A DNA stretch of 64,000 nucleotides, from contig VFFE01006623.1 in the NCBI GenBank assembly GCA_008921705.1, forward strand, positions 30,344 to 94,343. The letters run 5' to 3'. The position numbers and the translations under genes were made by a program. Positions 48,259 to 59,937 of the stretch are shown one piece after another (position 1 is the stretch's first letter; each line of letters starts with the position of its first letter). This stretch comes from Burhinus oedicnemus. Its lineage: Eukaryota; Chordata; Aves; Charadriiformes; Burhinidae. The notes under the pieces are model-generated. The model was not told where the DNA came from. It made no database searches and saw nothing but the letters and a program-made list of their open reading frames with translations.

Positions 48259-51173
48259 CTTTCTGCCTAGAGGAAAAGGAATTTGTCTGGGTGGGAAAGG
48301 AGGACTTTGGCCATTTGTATTGGATTCCCAGAAGTACAGCTGCTCCATCACAGAAAAAGCAATTAAATGAAATTAAAACAAAAAGCAATTAAAACTCTCT
48401 GCAATTGCATAGTCAAAATCATCAGGAATGCATTGGGTTGTTCACAGAGTGTATCAGTAAGTGTTTAACACACCTGACACATTTACAGCTTGTTGAACTG
48501 GCTGCACTTGTATTCAATCTCCACATGATGTGTGCAGAATATGATAGGTTCAACTGATCAAGCACTCCATAGCTCACAGTATGCTCACTCATATTTCTCC
48601 TCAGAATTTTGGAGACAGCAGAAAAAAAAAAAAGAGGTTTGGTATTTGCGAATGGGCCTGAATATTTAGATTACAGTTTAGAAGCGTGATAGTGAAATCC
48701 AGTTCACGGTGCAAAACCTGTCATTGACCTCAGTGGGACCCAGATTTCTCTCTGGTATTGCAACAACTGTTACTGCGTAATTATGCTGAAGTGTACAAAG
48801 TGCCTTGACTGTGGAAAAAATAAAGAAGATTGTGGAAGAAGGATTAAATTAGAAGAGTGTTCAGGCTATGCCACTGGACAAATGGTAGAGACAGGTGTAG
48901 TGTAGAAACAAGTATGCACAGAGGAAGAGGTGAGATGTCTCATCAGTCAGAGCAGTTTAAGAGTAGCTTGTTCTGGCACAAAGAAGGTGAAAAACAATTA
49001 TGGCCACTGGCATATATCTTTACTTAAGGGGTTCTTGAACAGATTGAATAAAACAGCAGGAAACAGAAAATTATCTTCCAACCTGCCTATAAGCATTTGA
49101 GTATATATAATATGAAAACCAAGCTGATACTCTAAAGAGTGGTAAATATTCATCTTGCATACAACATGAATATGTATCACTACACCATTTGGAATTACTT
49201 CTGTATATGAAAGTGTTTCTTACATCATATTAAGTAACCTACCAGTAAAACGTGTCTTAAAAATGTGGAACATTCAGGGTGGTTTGATAGTAATGCAAAC
49301 GTATTCAGTGTTGGATATTTCCTCACATTTTAAGATAAATTTTCATAACAAATTTTAAAACTCTTTAGAAGCTCTTTAAAACTGTGTTAAACCAATTTGA
49401 ATATAAGATACTATTTAATATGATGTCACTATTAGCCTAAAGAACTTCCATATACTTTTATATATCATTTGCATCACTGAAAATATCTAATTAAGACATA
49501 TTTCAAAATTATATTAATTTCTTCATTGAAAAGTATTACAGAAATCAGATAAGTATATACTCTGAAATTTTGTATCTTATTTCAAAGCATATGCACTGGC
49601 TCTGTCAAACTTTTCTTGTATCATTTAATGCTCTACTGAAAGAAACAGATTATCACTGATAGTACTTAAAATTGTTGAAAGTGTTTTTTCTACAACTGCT
49701 ATAGAGAAGGAAGTTCCAAATTTGAGTTTGATACTTCTTTTCACAGGTAGAAAAAAATGCCTCTGTGTGTAATGTTCAATTATATGAAAATATTAACATG
49801 TAGAAGTAAGTTTAACATTTATACAATAATAATTTTTCCCCTTGCACATTTATTCCAGGTTCAGCAAAACAATGCAAGTGGAATGTGGTAGTGAAATAGA
49901 AAAATTCTTCTTTATTAGCTCAAAAGAGAAAAAAAATCAACCAAAAACAAACTCCAGAAGTAGACAGTAACAGCTTAAGCAAAAGAAAGGTGACAAAAAC
50001 TGAAACAAAATATAGAACACATTTGTACTTTGTGGAGGAAAATGACAAAATTCACTAGAAAAGAGTGTCTAAACTAAAAATGGGATGGTCATTACATCAC
50101 ACAAATAATTTGAGCTATTAGAATTTTACAACATACTTTAATTTTTACTTTGATTTTTTTTTTTAAAATGATAGTTTGAAAGTGCTGGAAATTGAACTTT
50201 GTTCTCAAATAACATATTGGCTTTGTCTAATTAAGCAAAATTGAATGTGCTCACAAAATCATGAACTTCTTGTCTCAAATCACACTATGTGTTACAACAA
50301 TTAAGAAATATGTGCAGCAGCAAAGATGCTATTCAAAGGAAGAGAACAGTAGATTAATTTGCTAAACTTTGATTCCAGGTAGCACACTTTTAAAATTCTA
50401 GCTGAGGTCACAAAAAAAACATTAATCTGACAATATCCTCCCCTTCCCCACTAAGCTGCTTTATGAAAAGCCTCTAGAATTTACAACAGCTGGCATTTCC
50501 TGGCAACTAGGCTTTCAGAATATTTTGAGTATATTATTTTAATAGTCTTTTACTTCCCGACCCCTGGAAAAAGCAGTAATTCACTGTGATGTACATATCT
50601 GGTCTTATTTGTGTGATTCAACTATGTTGCAGCTTAGAAACTGAAGCCACTCTGACTTCACTTTAACTTTCCTTGCAATTTTCACTCAGAAATAGAGGTT
50701 TATGTGGAATATGTCAGGTGTACATACAACATTTGTGTTTTGCGAACTTGGTAATTAAATCATGCTTCCATTGAGTTGTGGTGCCTCACTGTGTTCTGAC
50801 AAGGTAGATAATTTTGCCTTTGTTCCTATGGCTAACTTTAAAATTTCAAAAATTCCTGGATCTACCTATTGCGGACTACCTATTACAATTAACTGAGTCT
50901 AATGCTCAATAAGCAGTTGAAAATAATCAATCCACATTAGTCTGCACACGTATTATACCCATGTGTGACATTTCAGTAATTCACCTACTTATTTTATTTT
51001 CTAGTGGAATACTTGGTTTGTATTGCTATAGGAATGACCTGACTTGTAATACTGGAAGTTCAACACTGTAGTTCTCCATCAACTCAAATTAAACTTAATT
51101 GCCTGTGACCTCAGTTCATTATCGCCTTTAACATCCAATAGTTAACAAACAGTAACTCTCATTTTACCACAGT

Positions 51174-51251
51174 AAAAAAAAAAACAACAAACCAAACAAA
51201 AAAAAAACCAAACAAACAAAAAAAACCACACAAAACCAAACCAAACAAAAC
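51174..51251. repeat. A-rich tract with CAAA/CCAAA units
   Basis: About 78 bases almost only of A and C on the plus strand (AAACAACAAACCAAAC and similar). Similar CCAAAC-containing strings occur at 12961-13006 and 53817-53826, so this is a recurrent low-complexity type in this genome. Confidence 0.88.
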
Positions 51252-53799
51252 CTCTCAAAGAATCTAAACTTAAGTGTGTTTTTTATACCATCTCCGACTA
51301 AATTCTCCTCTTCCAGGAATACCGTTGTTTGAATAAGGTTGTCTACCCCCACCTAGTGGGCAACATATTTAATGAACCGGTGAAAGAGCACTGTGCACAC
51401 TTTGCAAAACTGTAAGACAGCAATTGTTCCTATTATAATTAAATAATGAATACGGCTTACAACATCTGTATGGATTAGATAATAGAGGCTCATGGGTTCT
51501 GTTTATAGCTGTGATTTAAAGTGGACTTTAAATGGCACTAACCAGCTTTATTGCACATTGTAGGTGTTGTTTCAGCTTTGTGGAACTCGTTGTCTGAAAA
51601 AAACCTGCAGCCTTTCTCCAAAGAGCTATCACACTTCTACAGTCAGGAAATACTTATGAATATTTTTCACAAGCTGTGTCATTAAAGGAGGATGGGGAAA
51701 AAAAATTCAATAATATCCTTCAAGAATTCTTTGCATCTTTCTATTATTGAAATATCGAATATCAGAATCTGCCTTATCTCAGTGATTACTTCTTACCTGG
51801 TCTGGTGAACGGAGTGCAAAGTCTGCAGTACAAATGAGCTAGAGTTTAGGAAGATCGTTGCCTATTTAAGTGGATGCAATCTGCATTGTAGGATTACATG
51901 AGCAGGAAACTGTGGAGATACAGGCATCTTCGAATTCTTATCTTTCTGTCTCCTCAAGCTGAAGATGAATTCATCCACTTTGAATCCACAGGGTAAAACA
52001 TGCTTTCAAGGAACTGAGCAGTTCTTGTTCTCTTTGAAATAATGAGAAGGAGGAAATGGAGGTGATGTTTGCTTGTTCTACATTGCATTTAGAGCACTTG
52101 TTGAGCACGTAAGACTCCCAGATTTAGTTTTCTCTTTGTTTACAGAGTGTTTAAACTCCACTGACAAGGCCACTTGTCTTTCACTTGCTCTCTTTCTGGG
52201 CTTCTGAATCAAGTATTCCCGGCTGCAGAGTGGCACAGCTTCAAAAGGAGGAGCGATGAGGACATGGAGCACCCCTTAACCTTATGAACAAGGTATCCAT
52301 GGACCATGTCTATTCTACTAAATTAAGCAGGGTCAGGACATATGGTCTAATACTGCCACTTTCTCATCCATGCTGTTGCATCATCAGCATGCTTTCAGCA
52401 TGGTTTTGGCCCATAGCAGCATATACCATACTAGCACTCTCCCAGGCACGATTCGAGACATAGCCAGTCCAGGGTTTTTTCCAGTTAAACTGTATGAATG
52501 GGACCACAAAGTGGACATGAGGTACGCCACACCACTTATTCTTGCGGTCCTAGTGCATTCTGTTTACTGGCATAGAACAGATGGGAGAGACGGAAGTTCA
52601 GACCTTCCCAGGTTAAGGAGACCTGAACCAAGTACTGTGCTGCCTGCAGTGTGTTCCTACCACTGGACTGTTTTCCAGAACGGTAGAGTTTTTACCTGCT
52701 TGTATTTTAAGTGAAAAGAGTGACCTGTGCATATGAACTGAGGTGGAAGTTGAAAACCTAAATCCCAGTTGCACAGAAGCAGCTAAGCAAGATCCTGCAG
52801 AAAGGCACTTTCAAATGCACCTCTGTCTTTGATGCTTTTTATTCATTCTGCCAAGAAAAGCATCCCAGAATTCAGCATTCTGGTCAGTCTTCTCTGCATC
52901 AGCCTTGGTCTAATTGCATCCCATCCTGGTGATGTAGGTACAGGGATACCTGTAACACCTCATTGAGAAAACTGAATTATAATGTCAGAGTTAGGTGCAG
53001 AACTTATAGGCTTTATAACTCAAAGTGTCACAAGACCTAAGTCTACTTATTCAGCTGATATGGATATTTTAATAATAGTGCCAAGACATAGGCTTGAAGA
53101 TTAAGTGGTGACAATATGAAGGTTTTCAAAGTCTTTTTTTTTTAATATTTAGATGTTTAATGTCTACTTGTAATATTAAGTGCCTAAGGTCTTAGCATAA
53201 TGAGTGTGTATTCACAGTGCTAATGAGTCAGTCTTATTTTCTAATATAGGAAATGTATTTAAAAGATCAGCAAAATGTTCAAGGTTTTCATTTATTTTCA
53301 TTTTTATTTATCATTTTTAGTTATATATTTCTTTAAAACATACTAGAAAACTGAAAGAATTTATTTAGCCAAATAGATAGGCATAAGCAGTCTGGGGTAA
53401 CGGGTATTCAGGATGGTGAACTACAATATTTGAAATAAAGACAATACTCAGGTAAGAGAAGGGACAGAAATCTTATGCTCAGAGTGACTAGCAGTTGTAT
53501 TTAATCTATTTTTCATTATGCCTTTATGCGTAATAGATTCATAGAGTAAAACAAACCCTAATATACAGATTTTGCTGTTGCACCAGCAGCTGGAAGTAGT
53601 CACATGACAAGATACAGATTTTCTTCTATATTTTACATTTTTGCAGCTTTAAAAGGTTCATCATTGCCAAGTGTGCCAAAATTTTGCTCTGGAACTCTGC
53701 CCATCCATTAAGGCAGAAAAAGGTTTAGGGTTGGTTTGTACCTGAAATGTGCCTTTGATATAAATATGAATAGATTTTGTGATTTTTCTGTCACTATAC

Positions 53800-53826
53800 A
53801 AAAAAAAAAAAAAAAACAAACCAAAC
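53800..53826. repeat. Poly(A) run followed by CAAACCAAACC
   Basis: Seventeen A followed by CAAACCAAAC. It might be a retroposon tail, but no donor sequence is recognisable upstream. Confidence 0.88.
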
Positions 53827-56369
53827 CTGTAAAGATAGTTCCTAAGGATTTTTCAGTTGTAAAAATGCTGTATCCCCCTTCAGCTTACAGGATGTGTATT
53901 CTCAGGAGACAACAAGAAATGTTCACCAGTGGAAGGACAGCACAAAGGCTCTTGATAAAATTTTCACTAAATACCTTTTCTTATGTTTGGTTTAAGGAAC
54001 CAGCATTCCCAAATGCCTAATTATAGTCTAGATGCAATCTATGACCTTTTATAATTGCAAATCATTTAACTCTTGAGGTTTAACCTACTGATCATTAGTA
54101 GATGTCATACATAATTCTAACAGATACAATGTGTGTTATGTGAAATTTGTTGAGACTTTGGATGTAAACTCAATATAAAGAAGTTGAATATATGAAAGAA
54201 AAGCATCTTCAAAAACTACATAGGAATTTATTTTAAAATAATGAAATCTCATATATAATTTGTCAAAGTAATCTGACACAGTGACAAAGCAGCAACAGTC
54301 CTTTTGAATATGGTGTCTGCAAATATTAAATGTCAGGCTACAAAATATTGAGGCATTTTCATGTTACCTCTCTTGTCAAACTGCAGACCATTGTTTAGAA
54401 GCCATGAAATTATTTCTTCAAGAAATGCTGAGTCCCCTTTCCTATCAAGGGGAAAGGGAACTTCGCCAAGCAAAAGAAAACTACTTTTAATAACAATAAA
54501 GAATCTTTCTGCCTAGATTGATTCAAAGATCCTGCAGTAGGTAATGAATTAGAAGTTTTCCATTTCATTTTGTCCTTTTTGTCATACATCAGTGTGCATT
54601 TCAAGCAATTCTTTTGCAATGTAGTCTGTAAAGAAAGGGAGCTTTGATTTAAAAAAACAATACAGATTGTGAAAACTTTTGACCACTCTAATTACTTATT
54701 GACCTTACAGTTGTTCTTAGAGACAATGGCAAATACTTGTAAAGTAGTATTCAACATAACATATAGGATCATGAGATCAAAGATTAGGAGATTTTACCTG
54801 CAGGGCTAATGCTAAATGACATTAAATAAGGGCTTGAGGGCTTGGTCCATGGGCATGCAATCTAGACACTATAAAACTTCACTTACTGTATGTTTTATCT
54901 TATTATAGATTTACTAAGAAAGAAACACTATAATTCTTAAAATCAGTCAAGAGCATTCTGGATTCAAAGTGCTCTAACTGTCATATGAAACAACAGAAAG
55001 AGCCTCTGTTTTACAAATTAATAAAATAGAGCATAAAAGACAAGCAATTCTCCATATTTGTTTGAAAAATCAGTAATACAGGAGACTGATGTGCACAACT
55101 CTTTTCCTGTTCCTGCAGACCCCTATATCACTAAAACTATGTCACAACAATCAGCTGCAGGCCCTCTTCTTTTTTGCAGGAGAAAGACTAGTTTGTTTTC
55201 CTACCTAATAAAAACCACTAGTGAAAACCTTATCATAACAAAAGGGGTACAAAAAATACAAGTGCATCACCACAACCAATTAGAGAGGATTATTTTTTTC
55301 TTCTATTAGTGTGTTAACTTGCTATTATGGCTGTCCTGCAGTTTTCATAGTCACATCAAAACACTCAGGTTTTCCATAATTTTTTCAATACATACGTACC
55401 ATGGAATATAGGTGAAGGGGATATGTTAATTTTGGACTACATTAAGGCTAACATAAGGATCCATTAGTATAAGGGTAGCTTGCTTGCACATTGCTGCTTG
55501 GAAGTTGGAACCTAAATTTCTGTGTATCATAAATTATTTTTACCCATACACATTCGGAAACTCATATGTCAGGAAATAACCCTGCAGATTAAAAAAAAAG
55601 AAATCATAATCTGAAAGGCTATTGTACAATTTAGTATTTATTCCCTTATTCATTAAGGAAGGAAAGCATATTGAGTACTGGGTGCTCTGCACTTCAGAGG
55701 TAAAGCAAAAGCAGCCAGGTACAGATTTCCATTGTTTTTTAGTAAGTATGATGAATCTGCTCACTCACACACACCTTCTCAGCTGATTTTTGCATTGCAC
55801 TCCTATCTTTGTGTGACTTTCATCCATTTATACCCACTTAGCATAAGGTGATATAACCCCTTATTTGTGGCCTGTGAATCTTCTCATGAAGGTTTATATT
55901 TGTAGAATCACGAGTAGTATGTATTAGTAGAATCACTCATGAACCCAGAGTTTCTTAGGATATCTCAAGCAGATTAAGTCACTTTAAAACCATGCTGCTG
56001 CACTTAAATATAGACCACCCACACCCTGCAGTTTCCCTCAGCCATGCCTTCCTCCCACCCCTCGCGGACTGGAAAAAAAAAAAAAAGGTTGTCAGCATAA
56101 GGAAAGCAACAGAAACATGCAGTCAGGGTACAAGATACGGAGTGGGGAACAGTTGGGTGGACATTTCCAGCCCCACTCCAGAAAAGGATTATGGTAGCCC
56201 AAAGAGGTTGTTACAGCTCTTTATGCAAAACTATATGAAGTTAAAGATAAGAAAGAAACTTTTGAGAGAAATATTTCTTGGTCTGAAATTTACCAATTTT
56301 GTCTGTCTTGCAAAATGGGCAATGTTTCCCTTTTAATGAAATTTCCTTCAATTTTCTTCTCACTGTCAA

Positions 56370-56720
56370 AGCCAGGGTCTCCTGAGGGGCCACCAGCCAG
56401 TGCCCATCCCACCACCCCAGCCAGGAGCAGGGCAGCCGGGGGAACCGGGCCCCTTACTGGGGATGGGGAGAAGCCAAGGCTGGACATGGGTCCATGAGTG
56501 GGCCTGGCTCAGGGGACCCATGGCCAGGAAGGGCAGGGCTGTTGGGAGCTGGAGACAGGGCCTGCTGTGGCATCAGTGGGGCAGGGGCTGATGGCCCCGG
56601 AGGGCTGAAACAGGGTCCTGGGCCATGGGCACAGTGCGGGAAGCCCTGGGGTGTGGGCAAGGACAGCAAGGGCTGGTGGTGCACTTGGTGGCCCTCACAG
56701 TTAGCAGCTTTGTCTGCAGT
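56370..56720. other. GC-rich, CpG-poor island in AT-rich DNA
   Basis: About 350 bases are strongly GC-rich compared with both flanks, with boundaries near CACTGTCAAAGCC on the left and CACAGTTAGCAGC on the right. CpG is rare (only a handful, for example in CAGCCGGGGG and GTGCGGG), so it is not an unmethylated CpG-island promoter. Because stop codons are rare in such DNA, both strands have open frames (56494-56799 plus, 56454-56684 minus) rich in Gly, Pro and Ala. Neither resembles a known protein. An eroded GC-rich repeat inserted here is the likeliest reading, but I cannot name the family. Confidence 0.55.
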
Positions 56721-57291
56721 AATTGTTCAGTGTGTGAAATTGCAGGCTATGCCTTTCAGAAGAGGCAGAAACAGAGGAGCACAAGCTGGTAGGAACTGAA
56801 ACATGCCATGAGTCTCCTTACATGTGAGCTGAATTAAGGTTTCCACCAGTGTGGGTTTTATAAGGGAGTGCATTCACGCAATCTTTCTTGCCAGAGGGAA
56901 CTGTAAAGTTGTTAAAATATCGTAAAGAGCTCAACAGTACCCTTTTTGGTTTTTCTCTTTTGACATTAGGTATAAGAGAGTTAAAATTTACACAGATCTT
57001 GGTGCTTGTAGAAAGTTTCTGAAAGGCTACTCATCCTTGGGCTAAATCCGTCTGTTTATAGATGGGTACATCAGCAAAAGCCTTACACCAGTGCTTGTGA
57101 ACTGGCCTCATTAAAACTACCTCTGCGTGTGAGGCTGCCAGCTGGTGGTCCTTGAAGCCTTTGGGCTCTGCCTGGTGAACCGAGGTAAGTAACCTGGTGT
57201 AGGACAACTCATGCATCCTGGACCCTGCAGCCCCACTACATGACCCAGACTGTCCACCTCCCTCTTCCTCCTCTTCCACAACAGAAGGTAA

Positions 57292-57855
57292 TTATTCCAT
57301 CCTGGTAGCGCGGTGCCGCTGTGCTTGGGGATGCTGCCTGCTCAGGGCTGAACTGGCTGCACAAGGTTTACTGAATAGATTGATTTTAAAGTAAATGTAT
57401 GCATTTGTTTGGGTGGAGGGAATGTTAGGCAGTTTTATTACAAATGTTGAAGCAGTGGGGAGGAATGTAGGGGCAGAGTTATGCTGTTGTTGGGCAAGTT
57501 TTATTCTCTTCTTTTTTATCCTTATTTGGAAAGGAATGGAAAAGGACAAACAAGCTAGAAAAGATGGAGAGACCTTACATGCCCACCCAGAGGGAAGATG
57601 GAAAAGAGAAAGCAGAGAGCAAAGCATTAGGCTATGAGTTTCTTCTCTGCTTTTTCTCACAGAAAGGGAGCCAGATGAGGTAATGTGAAAAGCAGCAGCA
57701 TCAACTAACCATAAAAGAAAAAGGCCTGGCTGTAGTTTGACCTGAAAATAATGACAGGTGACGTAGACAGAGTTTAAGGCACAGAAACAGCAACATCCTG
57801 GAGGTCTAATGTGAATTACCACCATGGGGGGAATGACATAGAGAAGCATATACAA
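57292..57855 (-). other. Unassigned 187-codon open frame
   Basis: This is the longest open frame that is not CR1. The predicted protein begins with a hydrophobic stretch and is rich in Leu, Ser, Phe and Cys in its first half. The second half has a basic patch (RIKKKRIKLAQQQHN) and several Pro and Thr residues. I see no domain, no repeated motif and no codon-periodicity that I could defend by eye, and no neighbouring exon with matching splice sites. In 64 kb searched on six frames, one chance frame of this length is not surprising. I treat it as most likely non-coding. Confidence 0.2.
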
Positions 57856-58760
57856 ATAAAGAGAATCAAGATTCTGTGGCTATGACAACTTTCTTGGAGC
57901 ACGTCCAGCAGCCTCCTTGGGGCTCAGTAAGTTCAAATAGTAAACCTTGCTGTGCCTGGACAGGCCAAACAGACTCCCAAGGGTTCCTTGAATATATAAG
58001 ACATAGCAGAAAAACAGAAGCAGTGGACAGCTCATATAAAATCACAGTCACTGTCAAAACAAAATATCAGTGTCTCTTCTCCAGATATATTATATTTATG
58101 AGATAGCAGTGGGCCAGTATCTCAGTGCAGTTAACATACTCAGCTGGAGAGTTGAAGACCCAAGTTTAGGTCTGTTTTCTGAATCAGACAAAGACAAATG
58201 TGGTGTCAGAGTTGGTCTAAATATCAGTGTGAAAGCTAAGCACCTGCTTATTGAGCACTGCGGTGACTATCTTTCTTGTCAGAGTGGGTTCACTCTGTAA
58301 GGCCCGTTTAAATATTCTATGAGTAAGAGACTCATGCACTAGAATGATCTTTTGGGTTTTATCTGATATAGGGAACTCGAAAAAGTGGTGATATCAGTTA
58401 GAAGTTCTTTTTCAGTGACTGACCAATTATTCATATGACATGAATTGGTTTCCTTCCTCCACCTCAACATTCTTCAGCCTTAACACAGAATCATAGAATC
58501 ACAGAATCATAGAATCGTCTAGGTTGGAAGGGATCTTTAAGATCATTGAGTCCAACCATAAATGTAACACTGCCAAAAGCACCACTAAACCATGTCTCTC
58601 AGCACCACATCTACCCATCTTTTAAATACCTCTAGGAATGGTGACTCCACCACTTCCAATGTTTGATAACCCTTTCCATGATGAAATTTTTTGTAATATC
58701 CGACCTAAACCTGCCCTGGCGTAACTTGAGGCCATTTCCTCTTATTCTATCACTTGTTAG

Positions 58761-59060
58761 TCAGGAGAAGAGACCAAACCCCACCTCTCCACAACCTCCT
58801 TTCAGGTAGTTGTAGAGAGCAATAAAGTCTCCCCTCAGCCTCCTTTTCTCCAGGCTAAATAACCCCAGTTCCCTCAGCTGTTCCTCATAAGACTTGTGCT
58901 CTAGACCTCTCACCAGCTTCGCTGCCCTTCTCTGGACATGCTCCAGAATCTCAATGGCTTTCTTGTAGTGAGGGACCCGAAACCGAACAGAGTATTCAAG
59001 GTACAGCCTCACCAGTGCCGAGTACAGGGGGACAATCACTTCCTTAGTCCTGCTCAGCAC
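58761..59060 (-). pseudogene. CR1 ORF2 remnant: C-terminal region after RT (99 aa)
   Basis: The frame reads [20 protein letters not shown], then [20 protein letters not shown] and [20 protein letters not shown], the CR1 block C-terminal to RT, equivalent to residues about 180-255 of the 335-aa frame in copy A. Upstream of it (at higher coordinates) the DNA jumps to CTGAGGGTGCACTCGATCCC, which encodes ECTLSKFA. About 110 codons that lie between these parts in copy A are therefore missing, including the DDT of the FADDT box, which here reads FAYNS. The Met start is only the first ATG after the deletion. The frame stops at 58761; the final CR1 codons follow in other frames. Confidence 0.92.
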
Positions 59061-59136
59061 ACCAAATTGCTGTTGTATGCAAACTTACTGAGGGTGCACT
59101 CGATCCCTTTGTCCAGATTGTTGATAAAGATATTAA

Positions 59137-59910
59137 TCAGCCCCAATACTGAGCCTTGGGGCACACCACTTGTGACTGCCAACTGGATTTAACTCCACTC
59201 ACCACCACTCTTTGGGCCCAGGCTTCCAGCCAGTTTTTGACCCAGCAAAGCGTATGCCCATCCAAGCCACGAGAAGCCAGTTTCTCCAGGAGAATGCTGT
59301 GGGAAACGGGGTCGAAGGCTTTACTAAAGTCCAGGCAGACAACATCCACAGCCTTTCCCTCATCCACTAAGCGGCTCACCTTGTCATAGAAGGAGACCAG
59401 GTTAGCCAAGCAGGACCTGCCTTTCATGAACCCATGCTGACTGGGTCTGACCACCTGGTTGTCCTGCATGTGCTGCGTGATGGCACTTAGGATGATCTGC
59501 TCCATAACCTTCCCTGGCACCGAGGTCAGACTGAGAGGCCTGTAGTTCCCCGGATCCTCCTTCCAGCCCTTCTTGCGGATGGGTGTCACATTTGCTAACC
59601 TCCAGTCAACTGGGACCTCTCCAGTTAGCCAGGACTCTTGATAAATGATGGAAAGTGGCTTGGTGAGCACCTCCAACAGCTCCCTCAGTACCCTTGGGTG
59701 GATCCCATCCAGTCCCATAGACTTGTGGATGTCTAAGTGGTGTAGCAGGTCGCTAACCATTTCCCCTTGGATTATGGGGGCTTCATTCTGCTCCCTGCCC
59801 TTGTCTACTAGCTCAGGGGGCTGGATACTCAGGGAACTACTGCTCTTACTGGTAAAGACTGAGGCAAAGAAGGCATTAAGTACCTCAGCCTTTTCCTCAT
59901 CCTTGGTCAC
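59137..59910 (-). pseudogene. CR1 ORF2 remnant: reverse transcriptase fingers and palm (257 aa)
   Basis: Well-preserved RT N-terminal half: TKDEEKAEVLNAFFASVF at the start, HKSMGLDGIHPRVLREL (about 62-78), NYRPLSLTSVPGK (122-134), SQHGFMKGRSCLANLV (157-172) and motif A VCLDFSKAFD (191-200) with its catalytic aspartate. From about residue 245 it leaves the RT frame. The next frame reads [20 protein letters not shown], so there is a one-base frameshift near 59170 and a small loss in the GPVLFN box. It is in the same frame as the upstream 180-codon piece, separated by a TAA at 59938-59940. Motif C in this copy is destroyed. It is a non-functional fragment. Confidence 0.94.
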
Positions 59911-59937
59911 TTTGTTTCCCCTCCTATCTAATAAAAG

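Larger units (their letters stand above)
45968..58483. other. Gene-free stretch with homopolymers and one GC-rich patch
   Basis: No recognisable coding frame. Notable items are a 35-T run (48224-48258), an A/C-rich tract (51174-51251), a 17-A run (53800-53816) and a 14-A run (56073-56086). There is a marked GC-rich, CpG-poor patch at about 56370-56720. The longest unassigned open frame is 187 codons on the minus strand at 57292-57855; I see no family motif in it. A 114-codon plus frame at 52370-52714 is likewise unassigned. The segment 51355-51600 looks like possible conserved non-coding DNA. Confidence 0.68.

Noticed and set aside
48098..48388. 96-codon minus frame with a poly-lysine stretch
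   Set aside because: The lysines come from the 35-base homopolymer; the frame has no other coding sign.
56400..56799. Overlapping Gly/Pro-rich open frames on both strands in the GC-rich patch
   Set aside because: GC-rich DNA lacks stop codons, so long frames on both strands are expected. No known protein, signal peptide or domain is visible.
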